Of a stretch of 64,000 nucleotides of DNA, positions 52,776 to 62,161 are shown in pieces (the stretch's first letter is position 1; each line of letters begins with the position of its first letter). The stretch covers positions 274,468-338,467 of the forward strand of contig JAXDZG010000012.1 of the NCBI GenBank assembly GCA_034086985.1, given 5' to 3'. A program made the translations under genes and the position numbers. The DNA is from Phascolarctobacterium_A sp034086985 (GTDB lineage Bacteria; Bacillota; Negativicutes; Acidaminococcales; Acidaminococcaceae). The notes below the pieces were generated by a model that worked only from the letters and a program-made list of their open reading frames with translations, searched no databases and was not told the origin of the DNA.

Positions 52776-53516
52776 TTATTCCTCGTCGTCGTCCGGCAAG
52801 TCAGCGTTGTGATAAACGTCCTGAACGTCGTCCAGATCCTCCAGCACGTCCAGCATCTTTTGCACTCTTTCGGCATCCTCTGCGGACAGGTCAGCCATAG
52901 TATCAGGAATCATGGTGATTTCAGCCATTTCAACCTCGATACCGGCATCAGCCAGTGCTTTTTCTACAGCATCAAAGGTATCCGGAGTGGTTACGATTTC
53001 AAAGCCTTCTTCTTCGTTTTTAATATCTTCAGCGCCAGCTTCCAAAGCGATCATCATCAGATCGTCTTCCTCTACGCCAGTTTCCTTGCTAACTGCAAAC
53101 ACGCCCTTTTGTTGGAACATATAGCCTACGCAGCCGGTTGCGCCCAGGTTACCGCCGTATTTGCTGAATACGTGACGTACATCAGCAGCGGTACGGTTAC
53201 GGTTATCGGTGAGGCAGCTAACCATCATAGCTACGCCTGCGGGACCATAGCCTTCGTAGGTAATCTCTTCGAAGCTTTGACCTTCCAAAGCACCTGCACC
53301 CTTTTGGATAGCGCGTTGGATGTTATCCTTAGGAATATTGTTAGCCTTAGCCTTGCTCAAAGCCAGCTTCAGCTTCATGTTACCGGTGGGGTCAGCGCCG
53401 CCCATGCGTACAGCAATGGTGATCTCGCGGGAGATTTTAGTGGTAATCTTGCCGCGGAGTGCGTCTGCTTTACCCTTTTTATGTTTAATGTTTGCCCATT
53501 TAGAATGTCCTGACAT
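52776..53516 (-). CDS. yebC: YebC/PmpR-type protein
   Basis: 246 residues, ATG at 53516. MSGHSKWANIKHKKGKADAL and GKITTKISREITIAVRMGG are the invariant start; NVEEDDL-like and acidic C-terminal segments follow. Family members bind DNA or aid ribosomes at proline stretches. It lies just upstream of ruvC, as in many bacteria. Confidence 0.95.
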   Translation of the reverse strand: MSGHSKWANIKHKKGKADALRGKITTKISREITIAVRMGGADPTGNMKLKLALSKAKANNIPKDNIQRAIQKGAGALEGQSFEEITYEGYGPAGVAMMVSCLTDNRNRTAADVRHVFSKYGGNLGATGCVGYMFQQKGVFAVSKETGVEEDDLMMIALEAGAEDIKNEEEGFEIVTTPDTFDAVEKALADAGIEVEMAEITMIPDTMADLSAEDAERVQKMLDVLEDLDDVQDVYHNADLPDDDEE

Positions 53517-53696
53517 ACTTTAATTCCTCCAAACTTGTAAATCAAAAGTGATTTTTCCAGCATTTTGTAAAAAATTAACATTCACCTTACTATTTTACCA
53601 CGTGAACTGACTTTTTACAAGAAAAACTAAGCAACTCCTCAGAAATTTGCGCATCTCATATCACGCTGCAAAGCTGCCTCATGTCAAAAGATAGTC

Positions 53697-54197
53697 TTAC
53701 TCGAACACATCCTTGATGCTATCGTAGTGCAGGAAGATTCCCTGCGCTGCCAATTTCTTGATTTCCTCTAAGGTAGCCAGCTTCCACTCCAAGACCTCGG
53801 CCTCCTGTACCTTCACCTCGCTAGTCTTGAAAGCCAGCGTAAAGCGATAGCAGTCCACAAAATAATTATCGCCCTCGCCGCGGTTTTCTCTATGATATGT
53901 CACCAGCGGCTCAGCCTCAAGGGCGGACACATCAAGGCCCGTTTCCTCCAGTACCTCGCGGTTGACAGCCTGTCTTGAGCTTTCGCCGGCCATGCAGGCG
54001 CCACCCGGCACCTCCCACCAGCCCGCAGCCCAGGCCTTGGTCAGCACCCTGCGGGTAATCAAAAAGCGTCCATCGGTGTGCTGCACTACGCCCAGCACCG
54101 TCAGATGGTATTCCCCATCCTTCAGGCACCAATCATTGCGCTTCATGGTGCGTCCCGTTGACTGTTTATTGCTGTCGTATATATCCCAAAGCTCCAT
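53697..54197 (-). CDS. Nudix hydrolase
   Basis: 166 residues, ATG at 54197 behind GGAGGG. The start MELWDIYDSNKQSTGRTM resembles Nudix proteins related to isopentenyl-diphosphate isomerase. The Nudix box GACMAGESSRQAVNREVLEETG is complete (GX5EX7REUXEEXG; shown here as its two halves GACMAGE and REVLEETG). The substrate is unknown. Confidence 0.92.
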   Translation of the reverse strand: MELWDIYDSNKQSTGRTMKRNDWCLKDGEYHLTVLGVVQHTDGRFLITRRVLTKAWAAGWWEVPGGACMAGESSRQAVNREVLEETGLDVSALEAEPLVTYHRENRGEGDNYFVDCYRFTLAFKTSEVKVQEAEVLEWKLATLEEIKKLAAQGIFLHYDSIKDVFE

Positions 54198-54269
54198 TTA
54201 TTTCCCTCCAAAATATCTTCAGCCAATTCTAAACATCACATTATAACAATTTTCTACTTTGAAGCAAGG

Positions 54270-54506
54270 CTAATCCTTAGGCTCATTTTTATAAAAATAC
54301 TTATCCATATACCAGAAAATCAGCTTTAAGCCTATGGTCATGGCGAAAAAAATGCTGCCGCTGTCGTAGTCAATATACCCTAAGCGCAGACTGTTCAAGC
54401 CCGTGACAAAAATCATATTCAGCCACAAAAAGCCATAGAACGCCAATATCACCTGCACATACCACGGCGGCTTAATACGCTTGTTACTGTTATCCTCAGG
54501 ATGCAT
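54270..54506 (-). CDS. Small two-helix membrane protein
   Basis: 78 residues from ATG at 54506 (MHPEDNSNKRIKPPWYVQVI) behind GGAGGAATTG. Two membrane helices, near 17-38 and 50-66. The longer open frame to 54902 runs through the tRNA gene and is not real. Unknown function. Confidence 0.7.
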   Translation of the reverse strand: MHPEDNSNKRIKPPWYVQVILAFYGFLWLNMIFVTGLNSLRLGYIDYDSGSIFFAMTIGLKLIFWYMDKYFYKNEPKD

Positions 54507-54525
54507 AACAATTCCTCCACAAAAT

Positions 54526-54556
54526 AAAAAAAGTCTTAGACTGTCACAGCTAAGAC
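54526..54556 (-). terminator. Intrinsic terminator after the orphan tRNA half
   Basis: Minus strand GTCTTAG (54550-54556) / CTAAGAC (54533-54539) followed by seven T residues. Confidence 0.85.
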
Positions 54557-54567
54557 ATAATTCAACT

Positions 54568-54595
54568 TGGAGAGATAAGCGGGATCGAACCGCTG
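54568..54595 (-). pseudogene. Orphan 3' half of a tRNA gene
   Basis: The minus strand reads CAGCGGTTCGATCCCGCT, a complete T-arm, followed by TATCTCTCCA, an acceptor 3' strand like that of the neighbouring tRNA-Ala. No matching 5' half lies upstream. It may be an old integration scar or a decayed tandem tRNA. Confidence 0.6.
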
Positions 54596-54618
54596 TTTTT
54601 TGTTTGTTTACACCGGAG

Positions 54619-54648
54619 CAATAACAAAGGCCACGCCTTAGCGTGGCC
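54619..54648 (-). terminator. Intrinsic terminator after tRNA-Ala
   Basis: Eight-base perfect stem GGCCACGC (54629-54636) / GCGTGGCC (54641-54648), loop of four, then TTTGTTATTG on the minus strand. Confidence 0.88.
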
Positions 54649-54660
54649 GTAGCTTTCCTC

Positions 54661-54736
<76 letters not shown>

Positions 54737-54816
54737 AAAAGACATCTATTATGTTACAGGAAATGCTCGACTTTGTCAAGCATTTCCTGCACACTTTTTT
54801 ACTACTAAGCGCTAGC

Positions 54817-55995
54817 TTACAGGCCTGCTTGCTCACGCAGGGCAGCAGCCCTATCGGTGTGCTCCCAGGGCAGGTCCACATCAGTACGACCGAAATGGCC
54901 ATAAGCAGCAGTTTGCTTGTAAATAGGACGCAGCAAATCCAGCTCGCGGATGATGCCAGTGGGGCTCAGAGCGAAGTTCTTGCGTACCAATTCAGCAATC
55001 TTCTCTTCGTCAATCTTTGCAGTGCCAAAGGTTTCTACCAAAACGGAAACAGGTTGAGCTACGCCGATAGCATAAGCCAATTGGATTTCACATTTGTCAG
55101 CCAAGCCAGCAGCAACGATGTTTTTGGCAACATAACGAGCTGCATAAGCTGCGCTGCGGTCCACCTTGGAGGGGTCCTTGCCAGAGAAGGCACCGCCGCC
55201 ATGACGAGCCATACCGCCGTAGGTATCAACGATAATCTTGCGACCGGTCAGGCCGGCATCGCCTTGGGGACCACCGATTACGAAGCGACCGGTGGGATTG
55301 ATATAGTATTTGGTATTCTCGTCCAGCATTTCTGCAGGAACGATGGCCTTAACCACATTTTCAATCAAATCCTTCTCAATTTGCTCGTGGGTAATTTCCG
55401 GAGCATGTTGAGAAGAAATAACAATAGCATCAATGCGCTCAGGCTTGCCGTTTACATATTCTACAGTTACTTGGGTCTTGCCATCGGGACGCAGGTAAGG
55501 CAGAGTGCCGTTCTTGCGTACTTCGGTCAAGCGCAGAGCCAGTTTATTAGCCAGATATGCGGGCATGGGCATGTAGCTTTCGGTTTCGTTAGTTGCATAA
55601 CCAAACATCATGCCTTGGTCACCGGCTCCAGCCTCTTCCTCAGCAGCGCGGCCTTCCTTAGCCTCCAGAGCCTTGTCAACGCCCATAGCGATATCGCTGG
55701 ATTGCTCGTCGATAGAAATCAGCACGCCGCAGGTATTGCCATCAAAGCCATATTTTGCGCGGTCATAGCCGATATCGATAACGGTTTGGCGTGCAATGCG
55801 AGGAATATCCACATAGCATTGGGTAGAAATCTCACCGAAAATATGAATTTGGCCGGTGGTAACGATGGTTTCGCAGGCTACACGACCTTTAGGATCTTCC
55901 TTTAAAATGGCATCCAACACAGCATCAGAAATCTGGTCGGCAATTTTATCAGGATGGCCTTCAGTTACGGATTCAGAGGTAAATAATTTTCTCAT
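54817..55995 (-). CDS. metK: S-adenosylmethionine synthetase
   Basis: 392 residues from ATG at 55995 (RKLFTSESVTEGHPDKIADQ) behind AAAGGAG. GAGDQGMMFGYA is the ATP-binding hexapeptide region and HGGGAFSGKDPSKVDRSAAY the P-loop-like segment. It makes SAM from methionine and ATP. Controlled by the SAM-I riboswitch upstream, closing a feedback loop. Confidence 0.98.
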   Translation of the reverse strand: MRKLFTSESVTEGHPDKIADQISDAVLDAILKEDPKGRVACETIVTTGQIHIFGEISTQCYVDIPRIARQTVIDIGYDRAKYGFDGNTCGVLISIDEQSSDIAMGVDKALEAKEGRAAEEEAGAGDQGMMFGYATNETESYMPMPAYLANKLALRLTEVRKNGTLPYLRPDGKTQVTVEYVNGKPERIDAIVISSQHAPEITHEQIEKDLIENVVKAIVPAEMLDENTKYYINPTGRFVIGGPQGDAGLTGRKIIVDTYGGMARHGGGAFSGKDPSKVDRSAAYAARYVAKNIVAAGLADKCEIQLAYAIGVAQPVSVLVETFGTAKIDEEKIAELVRKNFALSPTGIIRELDLLRPIYKQTAAYGHFGRTDVDLPWEHTDRAAALREQAGL

Positions 55996-56076
55996 AGTTT
56001 GTTTGTCTCCTTTCACAGACATACCTAAAAACGATAAATACGGAAGCTAAAACTACCTTTACACTCTAATGAGGAA

Positions 56077-56106
56077 TAAAAAAGGCGTTCTCGACATGAG
56101 AACGCC
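56077..56106 (-). terminator. SAM riboswitch terminator
   Basis: Minus strand GGCGTTCTC-ATGTC-GAGAACGCC followed by TTTTTT. It is the expression platform between the SAM aptamer and metK. Confidence 0.93.
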
Positions 56107-56111
56107 GTAAA

Positions 56112-56236
56112 TCGCTTTAAAGCATCCTCATCTCACAGCTAAAGTGCTGCAGGACTTAGCACCGTTTTACGGACATCACTCCGCAATGGTTGCTGCGGCT
56201 TCACAGGGCCATTCCCTCCACCGCTCTTGATGAGTA
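56112..56236 (-). promoter_or_regulatory. SAM-I (S-box) riboswitch upstream of metK
   Basis: The minus strand starts CTCATCAAGAGCGGTGGAGG, then GGAATGGCCCTGTGAAGCC, GCAGCAACC and GATGTCCG-type segments, and ends near GATGAGG. These are the P1-P4 core blocks of the S-box. With the following terminator it lowers metK transcription when SAM is plentiful. Confidence 0.96.
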
Positions 56237-56256
56237 TTATTAATTTCACCTTGCAC

Positions 56257-56285
56257 ATTATAATACATTTTGCCCACAATGGCAA
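56257..56285 (-). promoter_or_regulatory. metK promoter
   Basis: Minus strand TTGCCA (56280-56285) and TATAAT (56257-56262), 17-base spacer, just before the riboswitch. Confidence 0.75.
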
Positions 56286-56374
56286 TAGGTTTTAGCAGAA
56301 TTTCACAGGATTTCCATAAAAATTTTACTTCTAAAGCCTTTTAATGCTTATCAAGACAAGGTTTCAATATGAAC

Positions 56375-57592
56375 TTATTTATTGACCTGACGTGCTTGGC
56401 GAATTTTCATGGCTTCATCCAGAATGCAGTTAGCTACATCCACCTTAGGCATCTGCTCCAAGGAATGCACTTCACCATTAGCAAAGAGGAATTTCACGAT
56501 ATTAGTATCAGCATTAAAGCCTGCGCCAGCTGCTGTCACATCATTAGCCACGATCATATCCAGATTTTTCTTCACAACCTTATCGCGAGCATTTTCCAAA
56601 AGGTTTTGGGTTTCGGCTGCAAAGCCAACCAAAACCTGATGGGTTTTCTTGCCGCCCAAGGTCTTCAAAATATCGGGATTTTTGTCCATGACTACAGTCA
56701 GAGCATCGTCAGTTTTCTTCTTAATCTTTTGGTCAGCTACATCACGAGGACGATAGTCGGCCACAGCTGCCGCCTTGACGACGATATCCACGTCGTCATA
56801 GGCAGCTAGGCAGGCCTCCAACATCTCGTTGGTGGTTTCTACCTTCACCGCCTTCACATTGGCAGGTATTGCCAATGCGGAGGGACCGCTTACCAGCAGC
56901 ACCTCGGCACCACGCTCCGCCGCCATCTGTGCCACAGCGTAGCCCATCTTGCCGCTGGAACGATTGCCCACAAAGCGCACCGGATCAATGGGCTCGCGGG
57001 TGCCTGCCGCAGTCACCAGCACCTTCAGCCCGCGCAGGTCACCCTCGCGCTTAGCAAAAAAGGCGCTCATAAACTCCACAATCGCCTGCGGTTCGGGCAA
57101 TCTGCCGGCACCGCTGGTGCCGCAGGCAAGCTTGCCCACCGCCGGCGGCATTACGGTAACGCCACGGCCTTGCAGCTTAGCAATATTTTCTTGGGTAGCA
57201 GCATTTTCATACATGCCTGTATTCATAGCAGGACACACTACAATGGGCGCCTGTGTTGCCAAAAGCGTAGTGCTTAACAGGTCATCGGCCAAGCCATAAG
57301 CCATTTTGGCGATGATATTGGCCGTTGCCGGTGCCACCAAAAAGGCATCGGCCCAGTTAGCCAAGGCAATATGCTCCACATTGAATTCTTGATTGGCACT
57401 CCACATGGACACAGCCACCTGATTGCCACTAATTTCCTTAAAAGTGAGCGGGGTCACAAACTGCTGCGCGTGCTCGGTCATGACCACACGCACCTGACAG
57501 CCCTGCTTGCGCAGACGGCTTACCAAATCCACAGCCTTATACACGGCGATGCCACCGGTAACCCCTAATACAATCTTCTTACCCTTTAACAA
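56375..57592 (-). CDS. coaBC: Phosphopantothenoylcysteine decarboxylase / synthetase
   Basis: 405 residues from a TTG at 57592 behind GGGAGGAAAG. CoaC half: VEHIALANWADAFLVAPATA with the catalytic His, CPAMNTGMYENAATQ, and LACGTSGAGRLPEP with the catalytic Cys. CoaB half from about residue 185: VTAAGTREPIDPVRFVGNRS and KAAAVADYRP. It does two steps of coenzyme A synthesis. End of the yicC-remA-gmk-rpoZ operon. Confidence 0.96.
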   Translation of the reverse strand: MLKGKKIVLGVTGGIAVYKAVDLVSRLRKQGCQVRVVMTEHAQQFVTPLTFKEISGNQVAVSMWSANQEFNVEHIALANWADAFLVAPATANIIAKMAYGLADDLLSTTLLATQAPIVVCPAMNTGMYENAATQENIAKLQGRGVTVMPPAVGKLACGTSGAGRLPEPQAIVEFMSAFFAKREGDLRGLKVLVTAAGTREPIDPVRFVGNRSSGKMGYAVAQMAAERGAEVLLVSGPSALAIPANVKAVKVETTNEMLEACLAAYDDVDIVVKAAAVADYRPRDVADQKIKKKTDDALTVVMDKNPDILKTLGGKKTHQVLVGFAAETQNLLENARDKVVKKNLDMIVANDVTAAGAGFNADTNIVKFLFANGEVHSLEQMPKVDVANCILDEAMKIRQARQVNK

Positions 57593-57636
57593 GGTTCTTT
57601 CCTCCCGCTAATTCACGTTTTACGCTTAATTTGCGC

Positions 57637-57831
57637 TTATACGTTCTTAGTGCGCTCGTAGGTAATAGTATCGTTAGCGATTTCCTTCAGCGCGGTGCTA
57701 ACCTCTTTTTCAGGAGCATTAACAGCGGGCTTGGTCAGCTCGCGAGCTCTTTTGGCAGCCAAAATAACCAAGGTATATTTGCTGTCCACCTTTTCAGCCA
57801 AATAGTCAATAGAAGGATCTACCATGGACAT
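57637..57831 (-). CDS. rpoZ: RNA polymerase omega subunit
   Basis: 64 residues, ATG at 57831 behind AAAGGAG. DPSIDYLAEKVDSKYTLVIL and AAKRARELTK are the conserved core. Between gmk and coaBC, the standard Firmicute order. Confidence 0.95.
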   Translation of the reverse strand: MSMVDPSIDYLAEKVDSKYTLVILAAKRARELTKPAVNAPEKEVSTALKEIANDTITYERTKNV

Positions 57832-57868
57832 ATATTTTCACTCCTTTAGATTTATTTACATCAGCTAA

Positions 57869-58510
57869 TTATGCTTCTTTTTTACCCTTGCAGATTTCAT
57901 CTACAAGGAAATAGGTTCTAGCCACACGATAACGCTCGGCCTCCATAATGGTCAGCACCTTTTTAGCAGCCTTTTCTGCAATATCGTTGACAATAATATA
58001 ATCATATTCAGCAGCGTAGGTCAGCTCGCTGGCGGCAGAGGCCATGCGACGCTTAATTACCTCTTCGCTATCGGTGCCACGTTTATAGATGCGAGCGGAC
58101 AGTTCATCCAAGGAAGGAGGCACGATGAAGACAAAAACGCCCTCAGGAAAACGCTTTTTAATTTGCAGGGCGCCCTGAATATCAATCTCTAAGAGTACAT
58201 CGCGACCGCTTTCCAGCTGCTCCATCACGTACTTACGAGGTGTGCCGTAATAATTACCATAAACCTCAGCGTACTCCAAAAGCTCGCCCTTGGCAATCAT
58301 TTCCTGTACCTGGGGCACAGTTTTAAAGAAATAGCTCTTGCCATCCACTTCGCCTACACGGGGCTGGCGGGTGGTAACAGAAATGGAATAACCTAAATCG
58401 GGCAGCTGCTCCCTGAGCATTTGACAAATAGTGCCCTTACCAGCGCCGGAAGGACCGGAAACAACCAGCAGCACCCCTTTGGGAGTGACATTTTCTTTTT
58501 CCACAGCCAT
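57869..58510 (-). CDS. gmk: Guanylate kinase
   Basis: 213 residues from ATG at 58510 (AVEKENVTPKGVLLVVSGPS) behind AGGAGTAGG. P-loop SGPSGAGKGTI, then SVTTRQPRVGEVDGKSYFF, LLEIDIQGALQIKKRFPEG and VFIVPPSLDEL. Makes GDP from GMP. Confidence 0.97.
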   Translation of the reverse strand: MAVEKENVTPKGVLLVVSGPSGAGKGTICQMLREQLPDLGYSISVTTRQPRVGEVDGKSYFFKTVPQVQEMIAKGELLEYAEVYGNYYGTPRKYVMEQLESGRDVLLEIDIQGALQIKKRFPEGVFVFIVPPSLDELSARIYKRGTDSEEVIKRRMASAASELTYAAEYDYIIVNDIAEKAAKKVLTIMEAERYRVARTYFLVDEICKGKKEA

Positions 58511-58514
58511 ATTC

Positions 58515-58775
58515 CTACTCCTCTTCCTCCATATCAGTGGGCATGAGACGATTTGCAACTGTTTCCGGCTGCACAGCACTCAAAATAATATGACCACTGT
58601 CTGTAACAACAACAGCTCTTGTTCTGCGACCATAGGTAGCATCAATTAAGAGTCCCTTGTCACGGGCTTCCTGAATAATGCGCTTAATAGGCGCGGACTC
58701 AGGACTAATAATGGCAATTATCCGATTAGCGGCTACAACATTGCCGAAACCGATATTAATCAGCTTAATATCCAC
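58515..58775 (-). CDS. remA: RemA-type DNA-binding regulator (DUF370)
   Basis: 86 residues from a GTG at 58775 behind GAGGGGAG. IKLINIGFGNVVAANRIIAI, then PIKRIIQEARDKGLLIDATY and GRRTRAVVVTDSGHIILSA, the whole RemA fold. In Bacillus it activates matrix and osmoprotection genes. Its place between yicC and gmk is conserved in Firmicutes. Confidence 0.93.
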   Translation of the reverse strand: MDIKLINIGFGNVVAANRIIAIISPESAPIKRIIQEARDKGLLIDATYGRRTRAVVVTDSGHIILSAVQPETVANRLMPTDMEEEE

Positions 58776-58790
58776 GTTGCATCTCCCCTC

Positions 58791-59690
58791 TTATTCGATA
58801 TTTTGAATTTGCTCGCGGATTTTTTCGATTTCCGCTTTAATTTCCACCACAATCTGAGCCAAGGTATAATCATTGGCCTTGGAGGCAATGGTATTAGCCT
58901 CACGATTAAATTCTTGAATTAAAAAGTCCAGCTTGCGACCCACGGGTTGGTCGGAAGCGATAATGGTCTTGAATTGCTTAATGTGACTCTTCAGGCGCAC
59001 AATTTCTTCGGTAATGCTGGTACGGTCAGCAAAAATTGCTACCTCCTGCAGCAGGCGCTCCGGCTCCACAGCAATATTATGGTCGGCCAAAAGATTGGTC
59101 AAGCGCTCGCTGAGCTTAGCTTGGTATTCCTCCACAACCATGGGAGAACGCTCCTCAATCAGGGCCAGCTTTTGGGCAATCAAATCGGCACGATAGATAA
59201 AGTCACCATAGATATTGCCACCTTCAGTCTCGCGCATAGCCACCAAATTGCGTACTGCCTGCTGCACAGCCTGCTCCACCTTAGGCCACACGCTTTCCAC
59301 ATCAAAGAAGCCTTCTTTAACGTTGATAACATCCTGGCAACGAGAGATGTATAAAATCTCTTGGGCTTGGTTAATGCCTGCCTCGCTGGCACCAATGGCC
59401 TCGCCCACCTCCTGCAATGCCTTGTGGTAGGCTGCAGCCAGATTTTTATCCACCTTCAAGGTGCAATTATCACTGGTGGTATAATCAGCGTTAATAAAAA
59501 CGTCGATACGACCACGGCTCACTGTTTTCAAAATGGTTTTGCGAATACGGTCCTCTAGGGGATTTAAAAAGCGGGGCAAACGAATTGCCACCTCATTATA
59601 ACGATGGTTTACGGTTTTCATTTCCACGGTGATGGAAAAATCTGCGTCCTCATATTCACCGCGACCAAAACCGGTCATACTCTTTAACAC
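58791..59690 (-). CDS. yicC: YicC-family endoribonuclease
   Basis: 299 residues from a GTG at 59690 eight bases after GGGAGG; an ATG at 59678 is internal. The start VLKSMTGFGRGEYEDADFSI matches family N-termini. EMKTVNHRYNEVAIRLPRFL and the C-terminal DFLIQEFNREANTIASKAND are conserved. Family members trim RNA. First gene of the operon to coaBC. Confidence 0.94.
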   Translation of the reverse strand: MLKSMTGFGRGEYEDADFSITVEMKTVNHRYNEVAIRLPRFLNPLEDRIRKTILKTVSRGRIDVFINADYTTSDNCTLKVDKNLAAAYHKALQEVGEAIGASEAGINQAQEILYISRCQDVINVKEGFFDVESVWPKVEQAVQQAVRNLVAMRETEGGNIYGDFIYRADLIAQKLALIEERSPMVVEEYQAKLSERLTNLLADHNIAVEPERLLQEVAIFADRTSITEEIVRLKSHIKQFKTIIASDQPVGRKLDFLIQEFNREANTIASKANDYTLAQIVVEIKAEIEKIREQIQNIE

Positions 59691-59776
59691 GAGCTTCCTC
59701 CCAACTCCAAAAATGGTGTATTTTGAGTTTTTTGCCAATGGATAAGCAGCTTACTTCGCTCTTATCCTGAAAAGAT

Positions 59777-59805
59777 ATTATACCATATTTGGCTTTGAAT
59801 TTCAG
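59777..59805 (-). promoter_or_regulatory. Possible promoter of the yicC operon
   Basis: Minus strand TATAAT (59777-59782) is clear. A weak -35 CTGAAA (59800-59805) lies 17 bases upstream. Confidence 0.4.
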
Positions 59806-59856
59806 CATTTTTCTTTGTTTTGGGTGATTTTTCTTGCTTTTAGGCGAATTTAATGC

Positions 59857-60339
59857 TTATTCTGCCTGCCAGCCCTTGCATAAATCCACCCAGCCCTGGC
59901 AGTTGGAGGAATATTTTTCCAGCTCCTCCGGAGTTAATTCGATGGCGCTATTGGAGCTGCCACAGGCGGGGAAAAAGGTAGTGAAGCGCTTCAAGGACAC
60001 ATCTAAGTAGACCTTTACGCCCTCGTTAATGCCAAAGGAGCACACGCCACCAATAGCGTGACCAATCATGGGCTCCACCTCCTCAGCGCTGAGCATTTTG
60101 GCCTTGCAGCCAAAGAAATGCTTGTATTTAGAATTATCAACCTTAGCATCACCTGCTGCTACAATGAGCACGCAGCTATCGTCGTTAAGCTTAAAGGAAA
60201 GGGTTTTGGCAATGCGAGCGGGCTCGCAGCCTGCAGCTTGGGCAGCTAGCTCCACAGTAGCACTGCTGGTGGGAAATTCAATAATTCTATCTTCAATGTT
60301 AAATTGGCGCATGTAAGCGCGTACTTTTTCAATGGACAT
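59857..60339 (-). CDS. YbaK/EbsC-type aminoacyl-tRNA deacylase
   Basis: 160 residues, ATG at 60339 behind AAAGGAGG. Residues 20-150 show the YbaK fold: AKTLSFKLNDDSCVLIVAAG with the key Lys, AEEVEPMIGHAIGGVCSFG and LDVSLKRFTTFFPACGSSNS. It removes wrongly attached amino acids from tRNA (usually Cys- or Ala-tRNA-Pro). Confidence 0.92.
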   Translation of the reverse strand: MSIEKVRAYMRQFNIEDRIIEFPTSSATVELAAQAAGCEPARIAKTLSFKLNDDSCVLIVAAGDAKVDNSKYKHFFGCKAKMLSAEEVEPMIGHAIGGVCSFGINEGVKVYLDVSLKRFTTFFPACGSSNSAIELTPEELEKYSSNCQGWVDLCKGWQAE

Positions 60340-60392
60340 GGCTTGGGCCTCCTTTATATTTTTAGAGCAAACTCTTGTTAATTATTATATTA

Positions 60393-62150
60393 TCAGCACT
60401 GCTCTAAAAAGGGAGCTAGTGCTTGCTCATCTGGCGTAGTATAATAAGTTTTTTGATTGGTAAAGATGACAAAGCCTGGCTTAGAGCCTGCGGGCTTCTT
60501 CACATAGCGTCGCTCCACGCAATCCACGGGCACATTGCTGCCCGTTCTGGCCTTGCTGAAATAAGCCGCCAGCTCTACGGCCAGCAGGATATCCTCTTGG
60601 CTGGGCTCCACAGCCTTCATAATGATGTGGGAGCCGGGAATATCCTTGGTATGGAACCACAAGTCCCGCGGTCCACCTAAGGTAAAGGTTACGTAATCGT
60701 TTTGCTTATTATTTTTACCAATGTATAAGTCCACGCCCTGACGCACCTTGATGTGCAGGGGCTGGGACTTTTGCAGGGCTGTCTTTTTCTTTTTGCCAAG
60801 CTCCTTGATAATACCTGCTGCTACCATTTCCTGACGAATTTCTTCGATTTCATTTTTCGTAGTAGCGGTTAGTAAAGAAGCATCTAAGCTAGCTAAATAC
60901 TTAAGAGCAGACTGCGTGGCTTCTATTTGCTGGCGCACTTCAATCTGCGCCCGCTTGTATTTATTATAGCGCTTGTAGTAGGCTTGAGCGTTATCCGTGG
61001 GCGAAAGCACTGGATTTAGCTTAATAGTAACGGCTTCCCCATCATAAATATTGATAAGCTCCGCGCTGGTCTGGCCCTTGCGCAGCTGATAAATATTGGC
61101 CATCAAGGTATCGGCCAGCATCCGCTGTCCTTCTGCATCCTCCGCATGGAGCAAGTCCTGCTCTAAAGCGGCCAGCTTTTTCGTAAGCTTGGCGCTTTCG
61201 GCTGTGACAAGCTTCTGCAGCTGCTCATGCTGGGGTAATTGAATGGGTGCAAGGCTTACAGCGTAGTTAATAGCCCTATTAATATCGCTAAACTCCTTCA
61301 CGCTAAGGCCTGGCTCCAAAGCCTTAGGTGGCAGCGTAAGGATGGTTTTCACTTGATTGGTACGACTGATGAGTGCGTACACAGGCTTGGCTGCATCGCT
61401 GGCTAAGCTCTGTTGCAGTTGACTTATGCGCTCGGATAAGTCCTTCGCTTCAGCAGGCTCGAGACGTACTGTTTGGGGCAAGATGTCCGCGGCGGCGAGG
61501 AGCTGAACTGCTGTGGCCTTGCCAATGCCGGTAGTGGAGCTGACAAAGGCTTTGGCAAAATTAGCGCTAGGAATGCTATTGGCAGCGCTGACGATGGCAG
61601 CCGGGTCCGCAGTCAAGAGATTAAGGCCTGACTGGGGCGGGGGCGCTACATATGCTTTGCCTGGTAGGATGGTGCGATAGCTGCTCTGGGCTACGCCCAC
61701 ATGCTTCAAGCTATCGATAATTATTTCGCTCTCCCCATCAGCTTCGGAGCTTTGGGTCAAGATTAAATTGCTATTCTTACCTGTGAGCTCGCAAATCAGC
61801 TTCTTGGTTATAATCTTGCTGGATTGACCCAGCATATCTATTTCCAGCGTAATAATGCGGTCCAGCTCACTTTGGTAGATTTTCGTAATGCGCCCTTCCT
61901 CTAAATGCTTGCGCAGCAGCATGCAAAAGCTGGGCGGAGTTTCGGGATTTTCCGGCAGCTTATCCGGGATATACAGGGCAGGACTGCCCCCATTCATATC
62001 GGCCACTAAAGCGCTGGTATCCCTGCTACGTCGCACTAAAAGCAGCACTGCATGGGGATTAGGCATATACACACGATAGATCTTGCTGCCTAATAATTCT
62101 TTATTTAAATTATCTGTAACTAGCTTTAAGGTTAATCCTTCTAGGTTCAA
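60393..62150 (-). CDS. rqcH: NFACT-family ribosome quality control protein RqcH
   Basis: 585 residues from a TTG at 62150 behind AGGTG. NFACT-N start LEGLTLKLVTDNLNKELLG, a helix-hairpin-helix middle, a coiled coil (about 300-440), and the C-terminal NFACT-R domain HIKVRQGVDLYIGKNNKQND with GGPRDLWFHTKDIPGSHII. It adds alanine tails to stalled nascent chains on 50S subunits; older annotations call it fibronectin-binding protein. Confidence 0.94.
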   Translation of the reverse strand: MNLEGLTLKLVTDNLNKELLGSKIYRVYMPNPHAVLLLVRRSRDTSALVADMNGGSPALYIPDKLPENPETPPSFCMLLRKHLEEGRITKIYQSELDRIITLEIDMLGQSSKIITKKLICELTGKNSNLILTQSSEADGESEIIIDSLKHVGVAQSSYRTILPGKAYVAPPPQSGLNLLTADPAAIVSAANSIPSANFAKAFVSSTTGIGKATAVQLLAAADILPQTVRLEPAEAKDLSERISQLQQSLASDAAKPVYALISRTNQVKTILTLPPKALEPGLSVKEFSDINRAINYAVSLAPIQLPQHEQLQKLVTAESAKLTKKLAALEQDLLHAEDAEGQRMLADTLMANIYQLRKGQTSAELINIYDGEAVTIKLNPVLSPTDNAQAYYKRYNKYKRAQIEVRQQIEATQSALKYLASLDASLLTATTKNEIEEIRQEMVAAGIIKELGKKKKTALQKSQPLHIKVRQGVDLYIGKNNKQNDYVTFTLGGPRDLWFHTKDIPGSHIIMKAVEPSQEDILLAVELAAYFSKARTGSNVPVDCVERRYVKKPAGSKPGFVIFTNQKTYYTTPDEQALAPFLEQC

Positions 62151-62161
62151 ATTGTATTCAC